A stretch of 64,000 nt of DNA from Azorinus chamasolen (GCA_963576725.1 OY755243.1:37867243-37931242); one strand, 5' to 3'; counted from the stretch's first letter, positions 19,833 through 30,250 are shown. Made by a program: numbers and translations. The notes: generated by a model not told the origin, from the letters alone.

Positions 19833-20061
19833 TTAACCCATTCCCTCATATTGACAACTTTTGACGACTCTGTAAAAGTCGCTTTGTGAAACCATTGTGA
19901 TAAATAGAGCATTTGCTCCTATAGGAGCAAATCCTCCATTTATCACAATGGTTTTAGCCTACATAATTCTAAAAATTTCCTTTTCTCTAGTTAATGCTCC
20001 TTTTCGATAGATTTATTCAAAGAGGTTGAATCTAAAAATAGCCAATGAGGTAATGGGTTAA
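19833..20061 (+). mobile_element. TTAA MITE, type B
   Basis: TTAACCCATTCCCTCATATTG ... TGAGGTAATGGGTTAA. The hairpin arms are nearly complete. The third segment has AGTTAATGCTCCTTTTCGAT. Confidence 0.8.
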
Positions 20062-20082
20062 CAGATAATCCAAAAATGTAAA

Positions 20083-20462
20083 TACAGTAGAACTTGTCTA
20101 TAAAAACATGAATGGATTGGTTCATGAATATTCATTAACTTAATTTTTATAAGGTAAACTCTTTAAAGGGAATGGAAGGCTTAGACAAAAACTGTAGGAT
20201 CTTATCATCTATAGAATTTCATAAACAAACAGATCAGACCCTGATCAGACAGCTCCAACAGGAAGCGTCTAATCTGGGTAAGACTGGGTCTACTCTGCTT
20301 GCAAAGGGTAGAAAGGGCATTTATATGAAGGAAAGAGTTAATACAGGATGAAAGTAATGCAGGAAGCTACTGCAAGAGCTTTCTGTATAACTTTCATACT
20401 GCATCAAGCTACTATCTACCTTAAAAATCAGAATTAGACTTATTTTGGATGGTCGCTGTAGA
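20083..20462. mobile_element. type D element interrupted by a type A MITE
   Basis: The CAGTAGAACTTGTCTATAA left end is followed by a type A element (about 20105-20343), then the D hairpin ACAGGATGAAAGTAATGCAG / TATAACTTTCATACTGCATC and a diffuse right end (GGTCGCTGTAGACTG). Confidence 0.5.
20105..20343 (-). mobile_element. TTAA MITE type A nested in type D
   Basis: CATGAATATTCATTAACTTAA, core AAACAGATCAGACCCTGATC / GTCTACTCTGCTTGC, end TATATGAAGGAAAGAGTTAA. Confidence 0.55.
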
Positions 20463-20497
20463 CTGACAGGTCTTACTGCGATTCTAGGATACTTGCC

Positions 20498-20498
<1 letters not shown>

Positions 20499-20529
<31 letters not shown>
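20499..20529. repeat. 31-base C homopolymer
   Basis: Uninterrupted C at 20499-20529. The length may be an assembly artefact. Confidence 0.95.
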
Positions 20530-20609
20530 ATATGCAAAACCTGCATGCAATTTTTGTATATAAGAAGGGAAATGGTCCATTCTGGTAGAAATCTATATAG
20601 TATGTCTCT

Positions 20610-20810
20610 GATTATGAAAATCAAATTCGTCTGATCAGGGTCTACTTTGTTTGCAAATAGAATTTGATTGATCTGTTTCTTTACTTTCTAAAATGGCTAC
20701 AATGTTCTACCTTCTATATTTCATTATAACTAAATTGCCCATGAATATTCAGTAGATTTAGTTATTGAAATTTGAATAAATGTAGAACACGGAAAGGGTC
20801 GTTTACCTTA
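20610..20810 (+). mobile_element. TTAA MITE type A2, left half missing
   Basis: CTGATCAGGGTCTACTTTGTTTGC, TTCTTTACTTTCTAAAATGG, CATGAATATTCAGTAG and the end GTAGAACACGGAAAGGGTCG. Only the right half remains. Confidence 0.6.
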
Positions 20811-21020
20811 AACTTACTGTTCACATAATGCTGTGGTCTAAATGTTGAAACAGACTATAAACCGCGCCGCCTAGTGAGAGACAGACTATCAACAAACGCA
20901 CGCTGTTCGGTTTGGTCTTACCGGGAATTTCGGTGTTGGTTTATATTAATTCATACAGGGAGAGAGGAGGGATTGTAAAATTGATGGTTGTTCTAATAGG
21001 AAAGAAATATTAGTGGAAAG

Positions 21021-21087
21021 ATGGACGAGTGTTGGAGATACTTACTGGTAGTGTTAGTCTTGGGATATTTACCTGGGAAAATAGCAG
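21021..21087 (+). CDS. possible first coding exon with signal peptide
   Basis: ATG at 21021 opens MDECWRYLLVVLVLGYLPGK then IA and one base, ending at a good donor G|GTAAGATT (phase 1). The peptide has a short polar start, a hydrophobic LLVVLVLGYL stretch and small residues before a likely cleavage point, as in a secreted or membrane protein. The ~180 bases upstream (20840-21020) contain many CpG (GCGCCGCC, AACGCACGC), unlike the surroundings, as expected near a start site. A following exon is not established. A frame at 21623-21698 has the matching phase but little else to support it. The gene is not recognised. Confidence 0.4.
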
Positions 21088-21099
21088 GTAAGATTACAG

Positions 21100-22195
21100 G
21101 TGCAAATTTTACAAAGTTGACAGACGACATTTTCACTGCGGGTAACCAGTCAGCCGCGCGCCGTCTGCAATTTATACACCATAACAGCTGATTATGTAGG
21201 ATAACATGCATGTCTGCATTTATTTAACCACCAAATATGTTCAACTTTGTCGTCTGCATTTTACTTCTACCCAACGACTGTTAAAAACTACTATATATCT
21301 ACTTACGTTATCGTCAAAGATGTTTTAAATGTGAATTCGTTTTTTAAAGATGAAATTCTGCTAGGGCTAAAGGATATTTATTGCACGCGCAAAAGAAATT
21401 ACATTAATTTTCGGCAAATGAAAGGATTTTAGTTAAATAAACTTGAGATATGCTGACACAAATGTTTTATCGACGTGAATAACCCATCGTGCTCTTTTGA
21501 AGTTATTTCAAGGCAGTCATTTGAAAATGTCTTTAACGAAATTTGTGAAGATAATATTTGGATATACAAATATTTTCAGTACATGTGTTTTAACTAAAGT
21601 AGTATGGTTTTATTACCTACAGGTATATTTACATATTGGTTTAAGGGATCTCGCACATTAGTGACCAGTACCCCAATGCCAATGTCAACAAACATTAGGT
21701 AACACCTGTCTGGCCGCAATTAATAACACCCCAGTGATCTTTGTAGATATTGAGCTTCTATCTGTCAAGGCATAATATATAGGTTTCTAAACTTCTCTCC
21801 TTTAGCATACATGTAGATTTCCGCATGCAGTGCCCTGCTTATATTCTCGAAGTATTTGTCCTCAATTAATTAGTGTCAGTTTGGATCCTGATCAAATCGA
21901 ACTGGTATATACATCTGTTATCAAAACTGTGCAGATTATGAGATAGCAAATTAAAGGTTTAGCACGCAGTATGTCAGTTTGATGAATTACGCTTGGCATT
22001 GGCATAAAAAAAATGACCCAAATGTATTGTCCGGGTATATTTTTTGACAGTTTTTCATTTATACATTGATAAATGATTGTTTATTGATAGGTTAATTAAA
22101 TTTCCATTATTTATACTGTATGAACGCAAATATTATGCCATCTATAGATCTGTTATCTGTATACATGTATACCAATATGGCTACAACATTAGTGG
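21100..22195. other. probable intron, no clear feature
   Basis: AT-rich and mostly unique. Only a weak open stretch at 21623-21698 between AG and GT was seen. Confidence 0.35.
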
Positions 22196-22198
22196 GTT

Positions 22199-22690
22199 TT
22201 TACCCTTTACTTCATAGATAATTATGCCTTTTATTGCCTTTACAAACAGTATATCCAGATCAGACCGCTCCTATAGGAAATGTTTGATCAGGGTCTCCTC
22301 TGTTTGCTTAAGGAATAATAAAGATCCGATTCTACAGTTTCTGCCAGGGCCAAAACTTCCCTGTGTCTCATATGCCATTTAACCCTTCGCTTGCTGAATT
22401 TTAAAATCCATTTCTCCTTCTTTACCATTGCCCTGTTGTATAATTACATATATCGTCACTGTGTACAAGTATTTCGCTGTGCAATCACTGCTGTGGAGTG
22501 CACTGGTTGCACAATCAACTTGTAAATAGTGCAGACCCTGATGAGACAGCTCCTGCAGGAGCTGTCTCATCTGGGTCTTCACTATTTACTGGTAGGTATA
22601 TTGACGTGAATAGCAAGCGAAGGGTTAAAGAAATAATCTGAAATTAATATTTCATGCTGTCTTCATTTATGAAGACGAGGTAAAGGATTA
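22199..22690 (+). mobile_element. TTAA MITE type A interrupted by type C
   Basis: Left part TACCCTTTACTTCATAGATAA, core CCAGATCAGACCGCTCCTATAG / TTTGATCAGGGTCTCC, then TCATATGCCATT. Type C starts at the TTAA there. The A arm resumes after 22628 (AGAAATAATCTGAAATTAAT...) and ends GACGAGGTAAAGGATT. Confidence 0.6.
22379..22628 (-). mobile_element. TTAA MITE, type C (250 bp)
   Basis: TTAACCCTTCGCTTGCT and AGCAAGCGAAGGGTTAA ends are perfect 17-bp inverted repeats. The core is a perfect palindrome around GATGAGACAGCTCCTGCAGG. A second copy, inverted and also exactly 250 bp, lies at 32939-33188. Confidence 0.85.
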
Positions 22691-22812
22691 AAGTTAAAAG
22701 AACTTAAACAGGATCATGGGTTGATGAAGGAATATAATTTGATAAAATTATGAACAAGAATGTTCTGTTCATTAAATGAAGTAAATTCATACAGTTACCT
22801 ACAGTTCAAATC

Positions 22813-22900
22813 CCGCAAAAAAGAGATAGTGTAGACCCTGATCAAATGGCTTCTTCAGGAGCCATTTGATCTGGGTCTGCTCTGTGTCTAAGTTGTCTGT
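22813..22900. mobile_element. TTAA MITE type A, core fragment
   Basis: AGTGTAGACCCTGATCAAATGG / CCATTTGATCTGGGTCTGC around a CTTCTTCAGGAG centre. The ends are lost. Confidence 0.5.
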
Positions 22901-22977
22901 TTGAATCCTTAGGGTAACCTAGGGGCTAAATGATCTCAGATAAATATAATTATATTGATGAATTTTCAAATTGACAG

Positions 22978-23083
22978 GCAACCTCGTCAGCACATTGAAA
23001 GTGACAGAGATTCATCACTTTTGATGAATAACAATGAGAACCATGGCAGAATTGATTGTAAAATGTCAAAGCAAGGAATTTGA
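22978..23083 (+). CDS. weak candidate exon, unidentified
   Basis: After TTGACAG, one base then an open frame QPRQHIESDRDSSLLMNNNE, NHGRIDCKMSKQGI and TGA. The peptide is polar, like a disordered or cytoplasmic tail. A GT at 23058 could be a donor. There is no family match, and A-rich DNA can give such a frame by chance. Confidence 0.15.
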
Positions 23084-23650
23084 AACAGTGTTCAAACATG
23101 TGATCACTGACATTTATGTTAATATATACAAACCTATATGTGGTTAGAGTTCATGAAAGGGAATGTTTTCTTCCTTTTCTTGTGAATGATGACAATTACA
23201 TGATAACATTGCTAGCCTATGTGTTTGGTTTCTGATAATTATCAAACCTATGTATAGCATAGGTTAGTCTGTTAAGATAAAGTTTTTTGAATTTTGAGAT
23301 GTTTTAAAAAGAAATGGGCAGAATAAAAGTTTTTATTATAAAACACATATTTTTGACAATTGAAACATGTACAATTTCGCATCTGCTTATACAGATTTAT
23401 AATAGGTGTAACAATAGTGCTAATTAGGCCCATAACCATATAGTTATACTCCATAAATGCACAATATAATGTATTTGTGTGAATATCAACATCCATTCCC
23501 TATTACAGGCTTAAATTACTGTACTGTTTTGTATATGTAGTAATTAATCATCCTACTTTTGTTGGTGAAGGTCATTTTGTTAAGTAAGGATTTAATGATG
23601 ACATGTTTTCAATGGGAGACCAGTAATTGAAACTTGAAATAAGGTTCTAA
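23084..23650. other. mostly unique DNA with one duplicated segment
   Basis: Positions 23406-23478 (GTGTAACAATAGTGCTAATT...) recur at 26874-26940. The rest shows no element ends or exons. Confidence 0.45.
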
Positions 23651-23657
23651 AAGTCTC

Positions 23658-23912
23658 CTAACCCTTTTCTCGTACAAATGCTCCTGCATGCCTAATTGCA
23701 AACAAAGTACTCGTAGACTCCTGTAGGAGCCATCTGATCAGGGTCTGACTGTTCTGCTTGCTCATGAAATTACATGTATATTAGATTTGACTCTTTAATT
23801 TCTAACAATACTAAAAAAAAAAATTCCTGTGATGATATAATTATATGCCATTATAAAAATTCAAAACTAATGAATATTCATGATATAATTATTTCTTACA
23901 TGAATATTCAAC
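23658..23912 (+). mobile_element. TTAA MITE, type A
   Basis: CTAACCCTTTTCTCGTACAAATG, half-core AGGAGCCATCTGATCAGGGT, then ATATGCCATTATAAAAATTC and ATGAATATTCAACTGAG. Confidence 0.6.
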
Positions 23913-23945
23913 TGAGCCGCCACTCACCGTCACCATCACTAACAC

Positions 23946-24195
23946 TTAACCCTTTCCCTGTTCTTTGTTTATTCCAAATTTCAATACCTACTGAATATTC
24001 ATGAACAAAATAGTTATAATGAAATATGGAAGGTGGAACCTTGCAGCCATTTTAGAAACTAAAGAAACAGATCTATCAAATTCTATTAGCAAACAGAGCA
24101 GACCCTGATCAGACGGCTCCTCTAGGAGCCGTCTGATCTGGGTCTACTCTGTTTGCAAATGCGTGAAAACACGTGTATATAAGGGAAAGGGTTAA
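23946..24195 (-). mobile_element. TTAA MITE, type A2 (250 bp)
   Basis: TTAACCCTTTCCCTGTTCTTTG ... ATAAGGGAAAGGGTTAA. The core is perfect around CAGACGGCTCCTCTAGGAGC. GCCATTTTAGAAACTAAAG lies in the long arm. Confidence 0.85.
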
Positions 24196-24216
24196 ACAGT
24201 AACAACAGGGAAAGTG

Positions 24217-24496
24217 TTACCATTTACTTCATGAATATTTTTATAAGAATTCATGAATATTGTTATAATAGCATATGGACATAGGAATAGTGTAGGCCAT
24301 GACAGAAACTGTAGAATCTTGTCTATATCATTTAATAAGCAAACGGAGTAGGATATATTGGCAATAGGATATTGTTTTAGGGGTAGAATTGTGGAAGACT
24401 GTGCAGACGCTGATCAAAGTCATAAGTTTTTTGCCAAAAGAGCCGTCTGATCTGGGTCTACCCTGTTTTCAAAGGCATGAAAAGTAAAGGGTTAAT
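24217..24496 (-). mobile_element. TTAA MITE type A, expanded core
   Basis: CATTTACTTCATGAATATTT, arm CCATGACAGAAACTGTAGAATC, TAAGCAAACGGAGTAGG, a disordered ~80-bp centre, then CCGTCTGATCTGGGTCTACC and AAGTAAAGGGTTAA. Confidence 0.6.
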
Positions 24497-24499
24497 TAA

Positions 24500-25060
24500 C
24501 TTAATAAAATGGTTTGAAGGATTCAATTGTTGGACTTGTGAATATGGAGGAATACACACAAACTTGTCAGGGGTATTACATATGTATGAATTATTATTTA
24601 GGTTGGTAGAGGCGAATGGGCAAAGTACTTGCTTTCTCTGTCGCTCCAGGAATGTTGAGGCAGTAAATTTGCATACTACAGGTTTTATCTGTACATTAAA
24701 GCATAGACATATTCGGCCTACAAGTAAACTAGGTCAGTCAAATTAGCTTTGGATAACCTGGACCTCAAGAGCACTCAACAATATTGATTATTGGTAATAT
24801 CTGAAATTTGCCCTTTCATCGCAGATTTTTCATTTGTTGATTATTAATTTTCCTCGAAATGAAACATTCTTGTAGATTATAGGTACAGGAAAATTGCAAT
24901 ACATGTAGAACAAAACAGTCTTAATTATTTTACAGCAATGTCTTCAACCTCTTGAATATTCGTGGTAAGAAATAATGATGTCAAGATTGTAATTGATTGA
25001 ATTTTTCATAATGGCCAATTCAGAAGGAATTTTTTTACCATGGCAGAAAAAGATTCAGAT
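24500..25060. other. no convincing feature
   Basis: Unique AT-rich DNA. An 89-codon open frame at 24477-24746 begins in the MITE tail and has no recognisable domain. ATATTCGTGGTAAGAAATAATGATGTC at ~24955 is a decayed type A arm. Confidence 0.35.
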
Positions 25061-25064
25061 TAAA

Positions 25065-25281
25065 TTAACCCTTTACTCCGAGGATATTCATTGCAGACAT
25101 GGACATAAATTAGATTAATTTTTATTATTTTACATGAACACAAGAATTGCTGACCCTGACAGAAAAAGTAGAATCATACATAAATTATTCCATAACTTAT
25201 AAGCAAACAGAGCAGACCTTGATCTGGGTCTACTCTGTTTGCAATGGCGTAGAAAGGCACATTTATGGAGTAAAAGGTTAA
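25065..25281 (-). mobile_element. TTAA MITE type A, half core
   Basis: TTAACCCTTTACTCCGAGGAT ... TTTATGGAGTAAAAGGTTAA. The core reads GCAAACAGAGCAGACC then directly TTGATCTGGGTCTACTCTGT, so the hairpin tip is deleted. Confidence 0.7.
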
Positions 25282-25289
25282 TATCATGT

Positions 25290-25410
25290 ACAACCAGAGA
25301 AGACCCTGATTAGATGGGTCATCATTGTTCCTACAGGAGCCATCTGATCTGGTTCTACTCTGTTTGCAAAGGCATTAAAAGGCATCTGTATCCGGTAACG
25401 GGTTTAAGCT
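25290..25410 (-). mobile_element. TTAA MITE type A, core and right end
   Basis: ACCAGAGAAGACCCTGATTAG / GAGCCATCTGATCTGGTTC, then GTATCCGGTAACGGGTTTAA. Confidence 0.55.
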
Positions 25411-25571
25411 TTAAACCCCCTCCTGCAATTTAATTTTCTGCAACATTTGGATTCAGATGAGATGCCGAGTAACTCTTGTCTCTGATTATATTTTTAGGAA
25501 AAATGAACTTTGAGAATTGCAGCAGACATCAGTGTTCGTAGGCAGTTAACTAGTCTGCAATGTGTTAACTG
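25409..25571. mobile_element. type F element, degenerate
   Basis: TAAACCCCCTCCTGCAATTTAA left, ACATTTGGATTCAGATGAGATGC core, GTCTGCAATGTGTTAAC right. Confidence 0.45.
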
Positions 25572-25815
25572 TTAATCCTGTACTCTACAAATACGCCTTT
25601 CTATGCCTTTGCAAACAGAGACGACCCAGATCAGACGGGTCCTAGGAGCGGTCTGGTCAGTGTCTGCTGAGACTGCTTGCTTATGATAAAATACAGATAT
25701 GATTCTACAGTTTCTGCCTTGGCCAAAACTTCCTGTGTCCAGGAGTTATTATAACAGTTAATCTAATTAATATTCATGATGGCATTACATAAATAATTAT
25801 GGAGTACAGGGTTAA
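25572..25815 (+). mobile_element. TTAA MITE, type A
   Basis: TTAATCCTGTACTCTACAAA ... TATGGAGTACAGGGTTAA. Core ACGACCCAGATCAGACGGGTC / GGTCTGGTCAGTGTCTGC. The right arm ends with ATTCATGATGGCATTAC. Confidence 0.75.
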
Positions 25816-25885
25816 CACGCTAATTAATTGCCATCTGCAATGCATTGTAGTTTGCTTCAATGTTTGAAAAAGATAATGTTCTCCA

Positions 25886-26067
25886 TTAACCCTTTCCTCC
25901 ATATGTTTGAATGAATCTACCCAAAAGGAGCATTTACTAGAGAAAAGTAAAATTTTAGAATTTTGTAGTTTGAAACCTATAGGAGCAAATGCTCTATTTA
26001 TCACAATGGTTTCAGGAAGTGGTTATTACAGAGGCGTAGAAAGGCGTATTTATGGAGGAAAGGGTTA
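25886..26067 (-). mobile_element. TTAA MITE type B, half hairpin
   Basis: TTAACCCTTTCCTCCATATG ... GGAGGAAAGGGTTAA. The TGAAACC arm jumps straight to CTATAGGAGCAAATGCTC, so one half of the palindrome is deleted. Confidence 0.75.
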
Positions 26068-26190
26068 AAAAACAACAACAGATGATCAAACAGTTTGGAT
26101 CCAGATGAGATGCCAATACGCCCAACCATCTTCTGGTTTCAAACTGTTTGCATTAGTAATCACAAATTCATTGCTTGCCAGAGAGTTAAA
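26068..26190. mobile_element. type F element
   Basis: TCAAACAGTTTGGATCCAGATG, then a decayed complement TTTCAAACTGTTTGC and TTGCCAGAGAGTTAA. Confidence 0.5.
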
Positions 26191-26279
26191 ACTCTATTTA
26201 TAAGAATGTACATACAAGTCATGAATCATGTTAACACAAATTCAACCTAACCTAACGGCCCGTTCAGTCCATATATAGA

Positions 26280-26500
26280 GCTGTGCAGTTTATTTTGGGG
26301 AAAATCAATGCAGGTAATTGTCTAGATAGCAAAGTTTTTAACTCCAAACGGTGGTGCAGTTTTCCATAACAGCTAAACAGGCATATGAGCTATGCCACAG
26401 AAGAAAGGACACATGGAAATTGTGCAGATCCAGATCAGCTGTAGTTATGGAAAGCTTTAGCTGATCATGATCTGTACACTCTGTAACAGTGCTGTATGAA
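26280..26500. repeat. short inverted repeat, unassigned
   Basis: TGCAGATCCAGATCAGCTG.. pairs imperfectly with AGCTGATCATGATCTG at 26400-26475. Only its GATCAGCT core recalls the type A core. It is bounded by unique DNA. Confidence 0.35.
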
Positions 26501-26557
26501 ATAATGTAGCTGCTAATAAATGCGAAACAGTACAGAATCTAATCTTAATGTCCTTTT

Positions 26558-26767
26558 CAACCCTTTACCTGCTAGAGACGCATTCTTACACATGTGCAAA
26601 CAGAATAGACCCAGATCAGACAGCTCCTACAGGAACAGTCTTATCAGGGTCTGTTTTGTTTGCTTATGATAGACTACAGATCTGATTATACACTTTCTAA
26701 CATGATAATAATTTTCCTTGTTCATTATGCCATTATTTCTGACTAAATATTCATCAGGTAGACGTTA
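26558..26767 (+). mobile_element. TTAA MITE, type A
   Basis: TCAACCCTTTACCTGCTAGAG, core AATAGACCCAGATCAGACAGC / CTTATCAGGGTCTG, and end TATTCATCAGGTAGACGTTAA. Confidence 0.65.
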
Positions 26768-26825
26768 ATACAGTGACTAATTTGGGAGAATTACATGAAT
26801 TACTGATTGCAGATTAGAGTCTTCG

Positions 26826-27123
26826 TAACCCTTTACTCCATAAATAGGAGCCATCTGATCAGGGTCTTATATAGTGTAACAATAGTGCTAATTAGGCCCT
26901 TAACCATTTACTCCATAAATTCACAATATAATGTATTTGTAATTATTCTGTTTGCTTCTGATATACTATATCATATACAATGTAGTATTTATAAATATGA
27001 TTCTTCAGTTTCTGCCATGGCCAAAAATTCCTGTTTCCATGTGCTATTTTAACAAATTGATGTATTGATATTCATGATGTCATTATTTCGTACAAGGGTA
27101 TTATTCATGGAGGAAAGGGTTAA
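26826..27123 (+). mobile_element. compound type A MITE
   Basis: TAACCCTTTACTCCATAAAT runs straight into AGGAGCCATCTGATCAGGGT. A second A start (TTAACCATTTACTCCATAAAT) lies at ~26900. The right arm ends TATTCATGGAGGAAAGGGTTAA. It looks like two copies joined, or a rearranged one. Confidence 0.55.
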
Positions 27124-27201
27124 CCCTTTAGGAGCCATCTGATCTGGGTCTACTCTGTTTGCAGGGGCGTGAAAACATGTTTATTTGAGGGAAAGGGTTA
27201 A
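27120..27201 (-). mobile_element. 82-bp half of a type A2 MITE
   Basis: TTAACCCTTT joins directly to AGGAGCCATCTGATCTGGGT and GAGGGAAAGGGTTAA. Both TTAA ends are intact but the whole long arm and half the hairpin are missing. It shares TTAA with the preceding element. Confidence 0.75.
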
Positions 27202-27411
27202 TGATCAACACAACAAAAATCCAAAGTGCTGATGTCACAAATTCATGGCTTTGAATATACTGTATTTATTTTTAGACACTTTCTTGAATGTGGCTAATGT
27301 AAAATTGTATCCTTTTATGATTGTGTATCACTGTGATAAGTTTATTCATCTGTGGTTGAATTTTGAAATAGGTTCATTTTCAAAATGGGTCTGTCAATGT
27401 AGTACAATATA

Positions 27412-27624
27412 CAGTAAAACCATGACTATTCAAACACTCACATCTATGTATGTGTACTAATTATCAATCTTTAAGACAGGCAGCTTAATGCAGGATGAAA
27501 GTCATGCAGAAAGCTCCCAAGGGAGCTTTCTGCACGCCTTCCACCCTACTTAATTAAGCAGCTGTCTGTCTAAAAGGGTCTGGATTCTTCTATATTCATA
27601 TTTCAAATTATTGAGATTTTACTG
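27412..27624. mobile_element. type D palindromic MITE (pogo-like ends)
   Basis: CAGTAAAACCATGACTATTC left and TTGAGATTTTACTG right, TA before. Hairpin GCAGGATGAAAGTCATGCAG / CTGCACGCCTTCCACCCTAC around CTCCCAAGGGAG. Confidence 0.7.
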
Positions 27625-27945
27625 AACCACTGTTAAAATGACATAGGAGATGATCCTGCCATGTATTATGTTGAATGACTTGACTGAAGTTAATGGTATT
27701 TTTTGCATACTCTATTTGCACTGACTGAAGTCAGTGTTTGCAAAGGTTTTATTTCGCCAGCATTTACCTGAGCTTATGCAAGACTCTTACCAAATCCATT
27801 TCGGAGATGTTGTTTTATTTTTAGTAACCAGAGCTAATTTTCATCTTATGAAATATTTATCCATTTCATGTTAAGCCATTTTTCAAAGTGAAATGGTCCA
27901 TCATTATTTCACTTGTAAAATCCATTTATGAAAGGATTTGCAAGG
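27625..27945. other. no feature seen
   Basis: AT-rich with no element ends. TGACTTGACTGAAGTTAATGG and CACTGACTGAAGTCAGTG (27719-27736, a small palindrome) are the only structures. Confidence 0.4.
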
Positions 27946-27949
27946 GTTT

Positions 27950-28120
27950 TGAATCGTGAACACAGTGCAGACCATGTCATCAGAGGGCTGTAGGAGCTGT
28001 TTGCTCTGATCTGAATCTACACTGTTTGTAAATGTAACATATGCCATTATATAAATTCAGCAAAATATTCATTATGTCATTTTTTCTTTCATGAATTTTA
28101 AACAGGAAAAGGTTTATGAA
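27950..28120 (+). mobile_element. degenerate type A/E MITE
   Basis: AACACAGTGCAGACC...TCAGAGGGC / GCTCTGATCTGAATCTACACTG, then ATGCCATTATATAAATTCAG and AAACAGGAAAAGGTTTA. Confidence 0.45.
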
Positions 28121-28399
28121 ATCTTATTCATAGAGTTTTCCATAGTTCACCCTGATAAAGGGTATTGTTTCAAGCCTTATTGACAGAGTAGGTCCAGCCA
28201 GACTAGCCTTAATGTCTTGGATGTAGCATTGGATAAGGGACTACACTGTTTTACACTCATCAGATGATCTGCATCTGTAAGATCTGTATTATCTACTAAA
28301 GGAAACAGTGTAGACTGTGATCAGAAACAGAGTTTCGGAAGAAATAGCCAGTCTGGGTGTTGGGGTCTATTGTTTGCCAAATCTGAAATGTAATTTTTT

Positions 28400-29230
28400 T
28401 CCTGGTGCGGCTTGTCTAAAGGCGTTAACATTTCTTTTAAATCTGCATGTGGCACCTATTTGAACAGTTATCGAACAAGATTAATGAATAAGAGCAGAGT
28501 TTAACTTGACTAGGTTATTCTATACCGTGTTAGTAAGGTATTGTGTTGGTCGAAGATAAGCCGAATTGTGTACAAATACCAATAAAACGATAAAGATCTG
28601 AGGGATATCCGAGATTTATGTCGTAACAAGATCAGCAGTAAAAGTCATTGATTGTTATTGTAATTTAATGATATGAATATTTAATCAGGTCAGATTTAAA
28701 TGCGTTCTAAATTAAATTTCTTCATAAAAACTAACTCATAACACTAAGGTATTGTCATTTGTTTTTACCCTAAATTTTAGCCCACTTGCCTTTCCACAGA
28801 TTGAAATGCTGAATAGGGCTAGTATGGTATTTGTCTATTCGATGATTTCAGTGTCTGTGTCCTTCCTGTACCTATTCCATATCTGCGTATCATAAGCTGC
28901 GTATCATAAAAAGTAGTGCACTGAGCATTTTTTACTCAAATTGACATTTGCAATTTTTTTACATTGTAAATGTTACCTGGGACATTTCCTTATTAGGGAT
29001 TGAAAAATATTTTAATATTTTGTAATATATTTGTCTGTCAGTCTGTCTGTTTATATATAAATGCAATTTTTTTATAACTTTAACAGTGCTGCCGGGACTG
29101 AGTGATGATTTTGTACATTTGGTCACTCATCAGTCTACAGTTTTTTAATGCCAGTTAAATTTACGGAGCATGGGTGTATGGTATAGTACCTCCGTGACGC
29201 GACAGACACAGAGCATACATACAAAATCTT
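28400..29230. other. no convincing feature
   Basis: Largely unique. A hydrophobic open frame after an AG at 28800-28895 is probably T-rich noise. A short GTCTGTCAGTCTGTCTG tract lies near 29035. Confidence 0.35.
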
Positions 29231-29232
29231 GC

Positions 29233-29437
29233 TTAACCCTTTACTCCATAAATACGCCTTTGCAAACAGAGTAGACCCAGATCAGATGGCTCCCCTGCTA
29301 TGAGCCATCTGATCAGTATCTTTTGATATAATATAGACCCGATTCTTTAGTTTCTGTCAAAATATAAAAAAATTGTTTATCATGCCATTACAAAAATTCA
29401 GTGACATACTAGTGATAGTCATGGAGTAATGGGCTAA
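29233..29437 (+). mobile_element. TTAA MITE, type A
   Basis: TTAACCCTTTACTCCATAAATACG, core ACCCAGATCAGATGGCTCC / GAGCCATCTGATCAG, end TCATGGAGTAATGGGCTAA. Confidence 0.7.
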
Positions 29438-29456
29438 GTCAAATCAAATCACTGTT

Positions 29457-29687
29457 TTAACCCTTTCCTCATAATTTATACGCCTTTCTATGCTTCTGTA
29501 AAAGTCACTTTATGAAACCATTGTGATAAATAGAACATTTGCTCCTATAGGAGCAAATGCTCAATTTATCACAATGGTTTCAAACTACAAAATTCTAAAA
29601 AAAATCCTTTCTCTAGTAAATGCTCCTTTTTGGTAGAATTATTCAAAGAGGTTGGATCTAAAAATAGCCTATGAGGGAAAGGGTTAA
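29457..29687 (+). mobile_element. TTAA MITE, type B
   Basis: TTAACCCTTTCCTCATAATTTA ... ATGAGGGAAAGGGTTAA, with a near-perfect 70-bp hairpin. Confidence 0.85.
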
Positions 29688-29689
29688 TA

Positions 29690-30250
29690 CTACATGACTA
29701 TAACTATATGTATATAAATACATATACATGGTGTTTTTGAAGAATGAAGTCATAACAAGAGACAGTATGATAACATGTGCAAATTAATAGTTTTAATTCA
29801 GATGCTATAATTTAAATATGTCATCTCATCAGGATAAAAAAGTGTTAGAAACTCATTACCGGTAAATGTTTGAAAAGAACTAGAAGAAAAAATGTTTTGA
29901 GAATATGAAATAGACAAAAAAAGAGGCAGACTTAAGTGTTTACTCAAAACATCATTTGCCCTAATTAGTCTGGACAGACAAACTTGGGCAATGGTGCAGA
30001 CCCAAACCAATTGGACCTGTTTGATCAAATTCACGCCAAATTGAATGGTTCATTTTTACAGAGAGTGGAGATTGGGACAAGGGAGACGGAATACTTAGGA
30101 TAATTAGGGTGTTTTGAATTCTTAATAGGTTTCATAACATTAGTGGAAGAATACATGTTTTATTTTAAATTTTTAAATCGGGAACTCTTTAGATAGAATT
30201 TAAAGATTTGACCACAAATAGCATTAAATTGATGATGCCTGTATACCATA
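29690..30250. other. no feature seen
   Basis: AT-rich; no exon or element boundary was recognised. Confidence 0.4.

Noticed and set aside
21623..21698. Possible second exon (phase 1 acceptor, phase 2 donor) after the signal-peptide exon
   Set aside because: Open over 76 bp only, no domain, ordinary AT-rich surroundings. Kept only as a remark in the 21021 entry.
24477..24746. 89-codon plus frame
   Set aside because: Starts in a MITE tail, no recognisable domain, no splice signals.
28800..28895. Hydrophobic 31-codon frame after TTTCCACAG, resembling a membrane segment
   Set aside because: T-rich DNA gives hydrophobic frames by chance, and there is no partner exon or convincing end.
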